From NCBI GenBank assembly GCA_023431185.1, contig JAEYXS010000035.1, positions 21,731-85,730 on the forward strand: DNA of 64,000 nt, read 5' to 3'. Shown here piece after piece: positions 16,421 through 25,190 of this stretch. Each line of letters starts with the position of its first letter. Within the stretch, counting starts at the first letter, position 1. The stretch is from Verrucomicrobiota bacterium. GTDB taxonomy: Bacteria > Verrucomicrobiota > Verrucomicrobiia > Limisphaerales > JAEYXS01. The position numbers were made by a program, and so were the translations under genes. Under the pieces are notes generated by a model that worked only from the letters and a program-made list of their open reading frames with translations, did no database searches and was not told the origin of the DNA.

Positions 16421-17254
16421 ATGCCGTTTCATCAAACCTTAATAACTGCTCAGCCATGTGCCTGGCGGCGAACCAAAGCCAATCGTCCCGGCGTTCAGGG
16501 TGCCTTCACCTTGGTGGAGATGCTGGTGGTCATCGCGGTGATCGCCATCCTGGTGAGCCTCCTGTTGCCCTCCATCAGCCGGGCCAAGCAGAAGGCCCGC
16601 AGTGTGAAATGTGTGAGCAACCTGCGCCAGCTGAACCTTGGCTTTGTCACCTACGCGAACGACCACGCCGACCAGCTCCCGCCTTTGAACAGCGGCGGCA
16701 CGTTCAACAATCCGATCAAGCCGCATAACCCCACCAATTGGTGGTATCGCATCCTTTCGGACGCGCATTATCTGCCTGATGTCTCGGTGAAGCGCGGCAT
16801 CTGGCGTTGCCCGAATGTCGCGGCAGAAGACCTCGATTCTCCCTTCGGCGAGGAGATGGAAGGCTACGGCGTCGTGGAGAACCTGGACCACGTGCCCGGT
16901 CTGGATTCCCTGATCTGGTATGCCTATGATCGGCAGGGCAGTCTCCGCGGCAGCTACCGCATGTCGGCCATCCGGCGACCGGCCCAGCTCTGGCTCATCG
17001 GCGATGTCGGCGTGCCCAAGCCGAATGTGGAAGAGCTGGAGAAATATCCCTACGGCGGCTATTACCGGACAGATATCTCCACCTTTCCGCCCAATGCGCT
17101 GGGTATCTGGGAGAATTTTCCTGCCGCCAAGCAACCGGGTTTCCGGCATAGCTTGCGGGCGAATGTGGTCTATGCGGACGGCCATGTGGAATCCAAGGAT
17201 TACCGCGCCCTTTCCAGCAACGAGAACGACCTTTTCGGCCTCAAAACCAAGTGA
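16421..17254 (+). CDS. Prepilin-type N-terminal methylation domain protein
   Basis: 277 residues. A basic leader ends at Gly, then AFTLVEMLVVIAVIAILVS, the class III signal and first helix of type II secretion pseudopilins and type IV pilins. The typical PVC follow-up is present: LLLPSISRAKQKARSVKCVSNLRQLN, then a C-terminal globular part ending in VVYADGHVESKD. Such proteins are very abundant in verrucomicrobia and planctomycetes and are thought to be exported by a pilus-like machine; the exact role is unknown. The glutamate sits one residue later than in the classic G-FTLVE arrangement (here G-A-FTLVE). A PilT-type ATPase is encoded at 33321, far away. Confidence 0.9.
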   Translation: MPFHQTLITAQPCAWRRTKANRPGVQGAFTLVEMLVVIAVIAILVSLLLPSISRAKQKARSVKCVSNLRQLNLGFVTYANDHADQLPPLNSGGTFNNPIKPHNPTNWWYRILSDAHYLPDVSVKRGIWRCPNVAAEDLDSPFGEEMEGYGVVENLDHVPGLDSLIWYAYDRQGSLRGSYRMSAIRRPAQLWLIGDVGVPKPNVEELEKYPYGGYYRTDISTFPPNALGIWENFPAAKQPGFRHSLRANVVYADGHVESKDYRALSSNENDLFGLKTK

Positions 17255-17365
17255 TGGGCTGCCCGTTCTGCGGGTTGACGTTTGCGCGAACCGGCGTAAT
17301 ATAATATTGGTTTCACCCTGTCTGCTGGCGTTCACCTCGGCCCAGCGTGAAGCTCTGGCTGCCTT

Positions 17366-18493
17366 ATGCGCAAAATCATATTTATCATCGCGGTTTGTCT
17401 GGCTGGCCTGGCTGTTTTTGCGGTGTCCTCCCATTTCCAGACAGTGAACCGGTTGGAGACGCGCATCAAGCAGTTGGAAGACAAGGTTTTGTCGGCCCAA
17501 CAGCAGAGCGAATCGGCGCTGGCCGCCAGCAAGGCCGCCCGCCGTTCCAGCAGCACCACTGTCAACCAGCCCATTTTTGACAATCCCTCCACCGACCTGC
17601 GAATGGCGGAGGTTGAGGAGGAGATCATCAAGCTCCGGCAGGCCACTGATTACCTCATGGAACGCGGCCAGATCCCGCTGGATGCCCGCAAGATCGAGGA
17701 GATGCTCGCCAAACTGAACGATGGCAGCCTGCCGGACAGTGAGCGCCTAAATGCTCTAAGGATTCTGCGCCGTGATCGCACCTTGGACGATGCGGGTGTG
17801 ACCAGTGCCCTCACCTGGCTTCAGGTATCGACCACCGAAAACACCCGCCGCGAGATCCTCCGTTCGCTGGAGAACATGACCAACGGCGTGATGCGGCAAC
17901 CGATGCTCGACCTGGCGATGAACGACCCCAGCAACAGCATCCGGGAGCAGGCGGTGGAGAATCTGCGCGTCTTTGTCGGCGATCCGCTGGTCGAACAATC
18001 GCTTTGGGCCCGCCTCGCCACGGAGACCGACCCCCGGGTACGGCAGGAGATTATGGAGAGCCTGACCCGTGGTCCGGTCACACCGGAACGCGCTGCCAGC
18101 TTGCAGGCCCGCGCGCAAAATCCCGCCGCCACGCTGGATGAGCGGCTCATGGCCCTGCAGGCACTCCGCAATTCCCGCACGGATATCCAGCAGATTGTGG
18201 CCTCTTTTGCCGCCACCGCCCAGAGCGCGCAAGACCCGGTGGTGAAAGCGCGCATCTTCGGGGTCTTCGATGGCATGACCGATCCCGCGTTGAAAGTTCC
18301 CCTGGTCTATGGCTTGCAGGATGCCGATGCTCGTGTGCGTGAGCGGGCCGCCGATGCCTTGAGCGGTTACATTTCCGATCCCGCAGTGAAAGATTGGCTG
18401 CGCTACGCCATGGATAACGATCCCGATCCTCGGGTCCGCCGGGAAGCACAGCAGGCCTTGGAGCAGCAGCAACAGCGTCCGCAAGGTCGTTAA
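17366..18493 (+). CDS. Membrane-anchored HEAT-repeat protein
   Basis: 375 residues. An N-terminal hydrophobic anchor (MRKIIFIIAVCLAGLAVFAV) is followed by a short coiled coil (residues ~30-55, TVNRLETRIKQLEDKVLSAQ) and a Ser/Ala-rich linker. From ~100 to the end there are repeated helical pairs (LRRDRTLDDAGVTSALTWL, NSIREQAVENLRVFVG, ARVRERAADALSGYI, PRVRREAQQALEQQ) that match HEAT-like scaffold repeats. The C-terminus is Gln-rich. It probably holds protein partners at the membrane, on the periplasmic face if the anchor is a signal anchor. Partner unknown. Confidence 0.75.
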   Translation: MRKIIFIIAVCLAGLAVFAVSSHFQTVNRLETRIKQLEDKVLSAQQQSESALAASKAARRSSSTTVNQPIFDNPSTDLRMAEVEEEIIKLRQATDYLMERGQIPLDARKIEEMLAKLNDGSLPDSERLNALRILRRDRTLDDAGVTSALTWLQVSTTENTRREILRSLENMTNGVMRQPMLDLAMNDPSNSIREQAVENLRVFVGDPLVEQSLWARLATETDPRVRQEIMESLTRGPVTPERAASLQARAQNPAATLDERLMALQALRNSRTDIQQIVASFAATAQSAQDPVVKARIFGVFDGMTDPALKVPLVYGLQDADARVRERAADALSGYISDPAVKDWLRYAMDNDPDPRVRREAQQALEQQQQRPQGR

Positions 18494-18546
18494 GCCTTGG
18501 GTGACCTATTGTAAGCGTCCTTGGAGATCAACTTGTTCACCTCAAA

Positions 18547-19224
18547 ATGACCTATGCTGTCACACTATCCATACTGGGCATAGTGTTGATCGCGTGGGCG
18601 GTTTCATTGGCGGGCTGGTTTTGGTTGTTGGCGTGGTTGGGTGTGAATCTGGTCCAGTTAGGCATCGCCCACGCCACTGGTCATCATCGTCCTTATGCCA
18701 AGCAAACTGACGGAACCCTGCCGCCCTGGTCCAAGCTGTGGCATCTGCCGTTCTTGCTTTTCACCTGGTTGACCTGGCACCTGTATCGCGTCACCTCGCG
18801 TGAAGCGGCGTGGGATGAGATTTCAGAAGATCTGGTCATCGGCCGCCGCTTGCTTTCGCATGAACGACCTGGTGATTTCGCGAACTATGTCGATCTCACC
18901 ACGGAATTCGATGAGCTACGACCGCATCGTGATTCACCAGGCTACCTGTCCTTCGCTGTCTTGGATGGCTCAGCCCCCAAACCGGAGGTTTTGTTCGTTT
19001 CCGTCAAGAGCCTGAAACCTGGGCGGACGTTCATACATTGTGCCCAAGGTCATGGGCGAACTGGTTTGTTTGCCCTCGCTGTGTTGCTTCATCAGGGAAA
19101 AATCAAAACGATCGAGGAAGGACTCACCTTGTTGCGGCAAAAGCGCCCTAATGTCAGATTGAATGCCCACCAGTTGAAGGTAGCTGGGCAATTTCTAGCC
19201 CAACTGAAAACCCCGGCTGGTTAG
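18547..19224 (+). CDS. Membrane-anchored Cys-based phosphatase (DSP-like)
   Basis: 225 residues. Two hydrophobic segments at ~4-28 and ~66-82 flank a short loop. The soluble C-terminal part carries the P-loop HCAQGHGR (His164, Cys165, Arg171), followed by TGLFALAVLLH, the signature of protein-tyrosine and dual-specificity phosphatases. The general acid Asp could lie in the DLTTEFDEL region (~116-124). It could act on phosphotyrosine, phosphoinositide-like or small phosphate substrates near the membrane. Similar small PTP-like proteins have been linked to lipid phosphate turnover, but that is not shown here. ATG at 18547. Confidence 0.75.
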   Translation: MTYAVTLSILGIVLIAWAVSLAGWFWLLAWLGVNLVQLGIAHATGHHRPYAKQTDGTLPPWSKLWHLPFLLFTWLTWHLYRVTSREAAWDEISEDLVIGRRLLSHERPGDFANYVDLTTEFDELRPHRDSPGYLSFAVLDGSAPKPEVLFVSVKSLKPGRTFIHCAQGHGRTGLFALAVLLHQGKIKTIEEGLTLLRQKRPNVRLNAHQLKVAGQFLAQLKTPAG

Positions 19225-19272
19225 GTTTTCGGGCTGATGCGCGAAAACCGCTGGCCATTCCTGAATTGCCAG
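19224..19272. other. Two adjacent hairpins after the phosphatase gene
   Basis: GGTTTTCG pairs with CGAAAACC (19224-19249), and the next 25 bases can form GCTGGC/GCCAGC with one mismatch further in. Neither has a T-run, so they are weak terminator candidates. Confidence 0.35.
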
Positions 19273-19309
19273 CCGCCGGTTTCCGTCTATAAGTGCAGGC
19301 GAACCAAAT

Positions 19310-20062
19310 ATGAAATCTCTGCTCACTCTTGTCGCCGCCACGGCGGTCACGCTCACACTTTCTGCCGCCGATGCGGAAAAAGGCTTCAAACCCCTCTTCA
19401 ACGGCAAAGACCTGACCGGCTGGAAAGGCAACTTGGAACTCTGGTCCGTCCAGGACGGGGCCATCACCGGCAAGACGCCACCCAATCCGGCCGATGCCAA
19501 GAAATCCACCCTCACGCACAACACGTTCCTGGTCTACACGAACGGCAACGTGGGCGACTTCGAATTGCGCCTCTCCTACAAGATCGTGGCCGGCAATTCC
19601 GGCATCCAGTACCGCAGCAAAGAGCTTTCGCAAGGTGACTTCGGCCCGATCGTGGGCGGTTATCAGGCGGACTTCGAGGCGGGCAAGACTTACAGCGGCA
19701 TCCTCTATGAGGAAAAGGGCCGCGGCATCCTCGCCCAGCGCGGCCAGAAGACCACCATCAAGCCGGAGATCGAAGTGGAGCAGAAGGGCAAGAAAGTGAA
19801 GAAGCCCGATGTGCAGGTGACCGGCGAAGTCGGCAAGTCGGATGAGATCCAGGCGGGCATCAAGAACGAAGACTGGAATGACTACGTGGTCATCGCCAAG
19901 GGCAACCATCTCCAGCATTTCGTCAACGGCAAGCAGACCGTGGATGTGACCGATGAGGATGCTGTGAAGGGCGCGAAGCAAGGCATCCTCGCCCTCCAGA
20001 TCCATGTCGGCCCGCCGATGACGGTCCAGTTCAAGAATGTCCGCATCAAGAACCTGAAGTAA
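19310..20062 (+). CDS. DUF1080 (3-keto-disaccharide hydrolase) family protein
   Basis: 250 residues. Signal peptide MKSLLTLVAATAVTLTLSAADA, so it is exported. The mature part starts GFKPLFNGKDLTGWKGN, the hallmark opening of DUF1080 proteins, a concanavalin-like beta-sandwich now also called the 3-keto-disaccharide hydrolase domain. Family members in verrucomicrobia are numerous; a few hydrolyse 3-keto-glucosides, but most are untested. Later motifs GNSGIQYRSKEL and WNDYVVIAKGNHLQHFVNG are also typical. A terminator at 20086 ends the transcript. Confidence 0.9.
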   Translation: MKSLLTLVAATAVTLTLSAADAEKGFKPLFNGKDLTGWKGNLELWSVQDGAITGKTPPNPADAKKSTLTHNTFLVYTNGNVGDFELRLSYKIVAGNSGIQYRSKELSQGDFGPIVGGYQADFEAGKTYSGILYEEKGRGILAQRGQKTTIKPEIEVEQKGKKVKKPDVQVTGEVGKSDEIQAGIKNEDWNDYVVIAKGNHLQHFVNGKQTVDVTDEDAVKGAKQGILALQIHVGPPMTVQFKNVRIKNLK

Positions 20063-20085
20063 TATTCCGTTTCAAAAACCTTTGC

Positions 20086-20115
20086 AGGAGCGTCTCACCA
20101 GAGACGCTCCTTTTT
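20086..20115 (+). terminator. Intrinsic terminator
   Basis: AGGAGCGTCT pairs with AGACGCTCCT around loop CACCA, followed by TTTTT. It ends the DUF1080 transcript directly before the second four-hairpin element. Confidence 0.85.
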
Positions 20116-20230
20116 TGTAGCGCAGGTTGGCAACCTGCTGTGTCGCCGACTGGCAGTCGGCAGGCATCCGCATATTTCGCGTCTCGCAGATTACCAATCT
20201 GCGACACAGCAGACTGCCAGTCTGCGCTAC
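20116..20230 (-). repeat. Four-hairpin element, copy 2 (inverted)
   Basis: The reverse complement of this stretch aligns with the element at 6742-6878: same GTAGCGCAG/CTGCGCTAC ends and the same order of four hairpins. It is 115 bp against 137 bp; the size difference lies in the spacers around the third hairpin. It sits between a plus-strand terminator and the end of a minus-strand gene. Confidence 0.85.
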
Positions 20231-20234
20231 TGTA

Positions 20235-21629
20235 TCACGCGAAAAACTTCAATCTTCTCGCCGCAAAAATCACCATCCGCAGCAGCAGCCAGCCGTGGCT
20301 CCAGCGCTGGATATTCGTCTCCCCATACGTGCGCGCCTGATACCGGATGGGCAGGTCGATGATCCGCAGGTTCAGCTTGGCCGCACCGAAGAGCAGGTCG
20401 AAATCACCGAACGGATCGAAATCGCCGAAGTAATTCCGGTTCCGCGCGATCTCCTCGTAATCTTTGCGGAAGAGCACCTTCGTGCCGCAGAGCGTGTCCT
20501 TCAGGCGCTGGCCGAGCAGCCAGCTAAAGGCCAGGCCGAAGCAGTGGTTGGCGATCATGTTCAGGAACTGCATCGCCTCGTTCTCCATCGGATACACCAG
20601 CCGCACCCCGTTCACGAAATCCGCCGTGCCGCTCCGCGCCGCCTCATAAAACTTCGGCAACTCCTCCGGCGGCATCGTGAGATCGGCATCCAAGATGAAC
20701 AGCAGCTCGCCCGTCGCGGCCGCGAACGCCTCCCGCACCGCACCGCCTTTGCCCGCGCTCTGCTGCTTGAGCACCTTGATGTTCCGCTGCGGATACTTCG
20801 CCGCCACACGGTGGATCTCCTCCCACGTGTTATCCTTCGAGTGGCCCTCGATGAAGATGATCTCCGTGCCCTTGCCCATCTCCGGCGTGCGCTGCACGGC
20901 GGCCTCGATGTTCCCTGCCTCGTTCCGCGCCGGGATGATGACGGAACAGGAGTACTGACGGCTGGCATCCACCTGCGGCTTGGGCCGCGCCACCAGAAAG
21001 ACCGTGAGACAAAGCGGCCGCAGCAACGGTGCGAGGAAACGGTTGAGCAACGGCCCAAGCAACGGCGTATGCACCGGCCAGAGGATGCGTGCATCCTGCT
21101 TCACCACTTCCCAACCCGCCAGGTGCAGCAGGTTCCGCATGTCACCGCTGGAAAGCCAGTTCGGCTGCGGCATCGGCGCTTTTTCCCCGATGGCTTCCGC
21201 TGCGGACAGGATAGGCCGCCACACGTTGCTGAAGAAATTCAGCACGATGCGCGTACGCGGATGCGCGACCTTCTGCAACTGTTCCAAGACCACCTGCACA
21301 TCCGGCAGGTCGTTCACGAGATCGGAGAGGATGATGTAATCGAACGGTTCCGCCGCCGTGAAGGCTGCGGCCTCCGCCACATGAAACTCGAGGCCGGGAT
21401 GCCGCTGCCGGGCGAGCTCGATCATCTTGGGACTGAAATCGATCCCGACTCCGTGCGCGGGCTTCACCGCCGCCAGCAGATCGCCCACACCGCAACCCAC
21501 TTCCAAAACACGAACGCCGGGGGGAATCAAAAAGGCGAAGTAACGCCGCAACAGCTCGTGATAATGACGGGACGTCTCACGCAGACGCGCCTCAGCACGT
21601 GCGTCGTAGAAATCCCGGCGGTTGATCAT
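20235..21629 (-). CDS. Methyltransferase-glycosyltransferase family 2 fusion
   Basis: 464 residues in one frame. Residues ~1-215 are a class I SAM methyltransferase: VRVLEVGCGVGDLL (39-52), then GIDFSPKMIELARQR. Residues ~226-464 are a GT2 glycosyltransferase of the dolichyl-phosphate-mannose-synthase type: CSVIIPARNEAGNI (228-241), EGHSKDNTWE (261-270), DADLTMP with the DxD-like nucleotide-sugar site (314-320), and a C-terminal hydrophobic stretch. The two halves may act in sequence on one cell-surface glycan or lipid. It is divergent from a YfhO-like membrane protein gene, which fits a surface-polymer context. The 538-codon plus-strand ORF across it is a shadow. Confidence 0.85.
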   Translation of the reverse strand: MINRRDFYDARAEARLRETSRHYHELLRRYFAFLIPPGVRVLEVGCGVGDLLAAVKPAHGVGIDFSPKMIELARQRHPGLEFHVAEAAAFTAAEPFDYIILSDLVNDLPDVQVVLEQLQKVAHPRTRIVLNFFSNVWRPILSAAEAIGEKAPMPQPNWLSSGDMRNLLHLAGWEVVKQDARILWPVHTPLLGPLLNRFLAPLLRPLCLTVFLVARPKPQVDASRQYSCSVIIPARNEAGNIEAAVQRTPEMGKGTEIIFIEGHSKDNTWEEIHRVAAKYPQRNIKVLKQQSAGKGGAVREAFAAATGELLFILDADLTMPPEELPKFYEAARSGTADFVNGVRLVYPMENEAMQFLNMIANHCFGLAFSWLLGQRLKDTLCGTKVLFRKDYEEIARNRNYFGDFDPFGDFDLLFGAAKLNLRIIDLPIRYQARTYGETNIQRWSHGWLLLRMVIFAARRLKFFA

Positions 21630-21739
21630 GCCCAGTCTGTTACGCGAAACCGCCCGCCAAGGCCAGCCTCAAAGGGAGCGCGCCCCACCGTTTATTCCAG
21701 GCTGACATCGCCCCCGCTCTCAGGCAACACTCATCGCCG

Positions 21740-24064
21740 ATGACCGAAGGTTCGCCACCGCCCGCTTTGCCCGCACGCCTCCTGGCGTGGGGACAGGCGC
21801 ATCCGGCCGGTGCGTTCGGGGCCTTGCTCGCGCTCGCGCTCATCCTCACGCATCCCGGCATTTTCTTCGGCACGAAATCATTCTTCTTCCGGGATTACGG
21901 CGTGCTCGGTTACGGCTTCGTCCATCATTATCGCGAGGCGATCTTGTCCGGGGAACTGCCCCTCTGGAATCCCTACAGTGATTGCGGCGCGCCCTTCCTC
22001 GCGCAATGGGGCACCATGGTGCTCTACCCGTTCAGCCTGCTCATGGTCATCCTGCCGATGCCGTGGTCACTCGGCTTCTTCTGCCTCCTGCACTTCTGGA
22101 TCGGCGGCATGGGCATGCGGAAACTGGCCATCGACCTGAAGCTCGGCCAGTTCGCGGCGGCCTTGGCGGGCGTGCTCTATATCTTCAATGGCGCGACGCT
22201 CTCCGGCCTCATGTGGCCGAACTACGCCGTGGTGCTGGGCTGGTTGCCGTGGGTGCTCTGGAGCTTGCGCCACGCCTGGACCAGCGGTGGCCGTTGGGTC
22301 TTGGGCGCGGCGGTCATCGGCACCATGCAGATGCTCTCCGGCGTGCCGGAGGTGATCCTGTTCACCTGGTTCATCGCGCTCCTGTGGCTGCTGGCGGATT
22401 GGTGGCACAGCGGACGTTCCTTGAAATTCTTCAGCCGCTTCGCCGGTGTGATCGTGCTGGTGAGCGGCTTGAGCGCCGCGCAATTGCTGCCCTTCTTCCA
22501 GACGTTGGACCTCTCCTATCGCACGGCGGGCTTCAGCACGAGCAACTGGTCCATCCCGCTCTCGGGCTGGGTGAATCTCTTCGTGCCGATGATCCGCCAG
22601 ATCATGACGTTTCAGGGCACATTCTTCCAGGAAGGCCAGCAATTCATCAGCACCTATTACTGCGGCGCCACGGTGCTGGTGCTCGCACTGGTGGCCGTGG
22701 CCCGGAGCGAACGCAAGCTGCGCTGGCTCTGGGCGGGCGTGGCCTTGCTGGGCATGGTATTGGCGATGGGCGGCAACCTGCCGGGCTACGAGGCCGTGCG
22801 CACCGCCATCCCCGTGTGGTCCCTCATCCGCTTCCCGGTGAAGTTCGTCTATCTCGCGATACCGGCCATCGTATTGCTCGCCGCGTTCGGCTGGCAGGCC
22901 ATGGCGACGGGCCGCGCCGGTGAATCGCTGCGCGATAATAAAAAATTCGGCACCCTCATCGGTGGCGTAGCCGCACTGATGCTGGTGAGTGTGGGCATCG
23001 CCTACGCGTTCAAATCCGATTACGACAACTGGCCGGTCATCCGCAGCAACACACTCCTGCGCTACTTCGTCTTCATCGGAGCCATGATGTTGCTGCGTTT
23101 CATTTTGCTGGAAGCCGACGCGCTGCGTCGGCGTGGTTTGCAACTGGCCTTGCTCGCCCTGCTCATCGGCGATGCGTGCCTGCATTACCCCAAGCTGAAC
23201 CCGACCTTGCCCGCACGCGTGTTCACCGCGAACGCCGTGCGCGAAGCGCATCAGCTCCCCGCTGTGAAGCCGGAGGATTTCTACCGTGTCTTCATCACAC
23301 CGAAGGCGGAAGGCGTGCTGCTCATGAGCACCATCCCGGATTTTGAGAACGAGTTCTTCGGGCGACGCCTGGCCCTGTGGTCCAATCTGAACCTGCTGGA
23401 TGGCATGCCCAAGGTGAACGGCTCCTCCACCCTGCCCCTCAAGTGGCAGAAGGAAGTGGAGGATAAGCTCTACGCGATGACGAACACACCACCACCCGCA
23501 GGGTTGCTGGATTTCCTCGGCGCACGGCATGAGACATCCGCGAAATCAGCCGTGGAATGGACACCACGCACAAACGCCCTGCCGCTGGTGACGGCGGGGC
23601 AAGCGGTCCGTTTCGGTGAGGAGCGCGAGGTGATGCGACAGATCACCTCTGCGGCTTTCAATCCCAGCCAAGAAGTGTGGCTTGCGAGCCGGACAGGATA
23701 TGACCGCTGGCCAGAGGTGCCCGTAGAGGCAAAGGTTCGCGATCTCATCATCCGCCCGCACGAGATCACTTTCACCGTGGAAGCCGACACCGACACCGTG
23801 GCGGTGATCGCGCAATCATGGCACCCGGCTTGGCGGGCAGAAGTAGATGGACGGGACATCAGTAGTCAGATCCATCGGGCCAACCACGCTTTTCAAGCTA
23901 TCGTAGTGCCCCGCGGAACTACCAATGTGCGGCTCTCCTATCATGACCACTCTTATTTACTGGGGCGCACGCTGTCTCTGATGACCATCATATTCATGAT
24001 TTGCCGCTGCTTCCCGCTGCGTCTTAAACCTCGGCCAACAAATCCCACACTCACCACTTCGTGA
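21740..24064 (+). CDS. YfhO-like multispanning membrane protein
   Basis: 774 residues. About eleven to thirteen hydrophobic segments with periplasmic loops fill residues ~20-480, including the acidic FFRDYGVLGYGFVHHY and PLWNPYSDCGAPF, which resemble the first loop of YfhO and other GT-C-fold proteins. A soluble ~200-residue region and a final transmembrane helix close the protein, with the YfhO-typical SWHPAWRAEVDG near the end. YfhO proteins are thought to transfer sugars from lipid carriers to cell-surface polymers. The stop codon overlaps the next gene start (GTGA), so translation is probably coupled. Confidence 0.75.
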   Translation: MTEGSPPPALPARLLAWGQAHPAGAFGALLALALILTHPGIFFGTKSFFFRDYGVLGYGFVHHYREAILSGELPLWNPYSDCGAPFLAQWGTMVLYPFSLLMVILPMPWSLGFFCLLHFWIGGMGMRKLAIDLKLGQFAAALAGVLYIFNGATLSGLMWPNYAVVLGWLPWVLWSLRHAWTSGGRWVLGAAVIGTMQMLSGVPEVILFTWFIALLWLLADWWHSGRSLKFFSRFAGVIVLVSGLSAAQLLPFFQTLDLSYRTAGFSTSNWSIPLSGWVNLFVPMIRQIMTFQGTFFQEGQQFISTYYCGATVLVLALVAVARSERKLRWLWAGVALLGMVLAMGGNLPGYEAVRTAIPVWSLIRFPVKFVYLAIPAIVLLAAFGWQAMATGRAGESLRDNKKFGTLIGGVAALMLVSVGIAYAFKSDYDNWPVIRSNTLLRYFVFIGAMMLLRFILLEADALRRRGLQLALLALLIGDACLHYPKLNPTLPARVFTANAVREAHQLPAVKPEDFYRVFITPKAEGVLLMSTIPDFENEFFGRRLALWSNLNLLDGMPKVNGSSTLPLKWQKEVEDKLYAMTNTPPPAGLLDFLGARHETSAKSAVEWTPRTNALPLVTAGQAVRFGEEREVMRQITSAAFNPSQEVWLASRTGYDRWPEVPVEAKVRDLIIRPHEITFTVEADTDTVAVIAQSWHPAWRAEVDGRDISSQIHRANHAFQAIVVPRGTTNVRLSYHDHSYLLGRTLSLMTIIFMICRCFPLRLKPRPTNPTLTTS

Positions 24065-24456
24065 ATCCAGCGGCTTTAGATAAAATCCAGCAACTCCACC
24101 GCGAACTGGAGCGCTGGTGCAGTGCATGGGGGCTATACCGCCTGTCGCGCGAGGCGAAGATTTCCTTCTCCGATCAGCTCGGGCTGGCCCTGGGGAAGTG
24201 CGATCCGAAGAGCGGCCAGATACTCCTGAACGGCGTGCTGCTCTTGCCGGAGAATGAGAAGCTGTTGTTTGAAACCCTGTGCCATGAGGCCGCGCATATC
24301 ACGGCGCATCTGCGCTACGGCCCGGCCATCGAGGAACACGGCGTGGAATGGCAGGAGTATATGGAGAAGGCGGGCTTCGTGCCGCGCCCGGTCATCCAGC
24401 AGGAAGAAGTGTTCGGGCTGGCGGTGTCGGTGCGAGGGGATTTCGGGAAAGGGTAA
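24061..24456 (+). CDS. SprT-like metallopeptidase family protein
   Basis: 131 residues, GTG start at 24061 overlapping the stop of the YfhO-like gene by three bases. The zinc motif HEAAH (75-79) lies in LCHEAAHITAHLRYG, with a preceding region that fits the SprT fold. SprT-like proteins relate to the eukaryotic protease Spartan, but in bacteria most are uncharacterised. No C-terminal zinc ribbon is visible, so this is a short form. Cytoplasmic. Another family with an HExxH zinc site cannot be excluded. Confidence 0.75.
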   Translation: MNPAALDKIQQLHRELERWCSAWGLYRLSREAKISFSDQLGLALGKCDPKSGQILLNGVLLLPENEKLLFETLCHEAAHITAHLRYGPAIEEHGVEWQEYMEKAGFVPRPVIQQEEVFGLAVSVRGDFGKG

Positions 24457-24516
24457 GCGCTCATTCAAAACTAACGGCAGTAACCTGATACCAACCTATC
24501 AGCCCTTGTTAAAAGC

Positions 24517-25158
24517 ATGACCGATTCAAAATCACATCCGGAGAAATGGCGGCAAATCGTTGCCGAAACGATTTACTATTATGATCGTCTGCCGGAAAGA
24601 TCGGCCGAAAGAGAAGCTTTTTTCCGCTTAGAATTCGAGCAGATACGGAAGAAGTTTGGGACCACCTACCAGGAGATCATCGCGCATCTGTCACAGAAAG
24701 ATTCTTACGATGCCTGCCAGGCGTTACTCACGGCAATCAGCTGGAAAATCTATCAGCATGAACCCATGACTCCCATCGAATTGGGTCTGATGGGGGTTTA
24801 TGGCTTGAACACGGAAGTGAACAACGGCGGATTCCATCAATATTTCTTCAATTCGGCAGGTGATGACTGGCCGTTCGTTCTTTGGATGTTAGAGGAGGCC
24901 CAGGACAAACCCGGATTCCAAAGATTCAAACAGGTGCTTTCCATTTTTCCCGGCGGGCACCCTGCCACCATCCGGAAACAACGATGGCGGCAACTGGAGG
25001 AATTGGAGAAATGGCCCTGGCGAAGCTGGCTTTCGGAACGCCACTTTGACAAGCACTCCAAATCTTATTACGCCGAGCAATACCCCAAGAACGAATTGTT
25101 TTGGAGGTTGGTCAAGGAACGGTTGCCTTTGGTGGAGTTCCAGTTACCCGGGCTTTGA
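24517..25158 (+). CDS. DUF4375 (DMP19 C-terminal-like) protein
   Basis: 213 residues, ATG at 24517. The motif LNTEVNNGGFHQYFFNSAGDDW (~101-122) is the signature of DUF4375, the family around the C-terminal part of the Neisseria DNA-mimic protein DMP19. Family members appear widely and mostly as single genes, and whether this one mimics DNA is not shown: it is not notably acidic overall. Base composition is more AT-rich than neighbours. It follows the SprT-like gene by 60 bases, so a shared transcript is possible. Confidence 0.8.
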   Translation: MTDSKSHPEKWRQIVAETIYYYDRLPERSAEREAFFRLEFEQIRKKFGTTYQEIIAHLSQKDSYDACQALLTAISWKIYQHEPMTPIELGLMGVYGLNTEVNNGGFHQYFFNSAGDDWPFVLWMLEEAQDKPGFQRFKQVLSIFPGGHPATIRKQRWRQLEELEKWPWRSWLSERHFDKHSKSYYAEQYPKNELFWRLVKERLPLVEFQLPGL

Positions 25159-25190
25159 GCACTGTCCGCACTTCCCCACCATGATCAGGA

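Noticed and set aside
20127..21743. 538-codon plus-strand ORF over the methyltransferase-GT2 fusion
   Set aside because: It runs antisense to a gene with clear SAM and GT2 motifs, begins inside the four-hairpin repeat, and its product is Arg-, His- and Leu-rich without any family pattern. It is a by-product of GC-rich codons.
22067..23530. 487-codon minus-strand ORF under the YfhO-like gene
   Set aside because: Antisense shadow, very rich in His, Gln, Glu and Ala with no motif; the plus-strand frame has the membrane segments and YfhO pattern.
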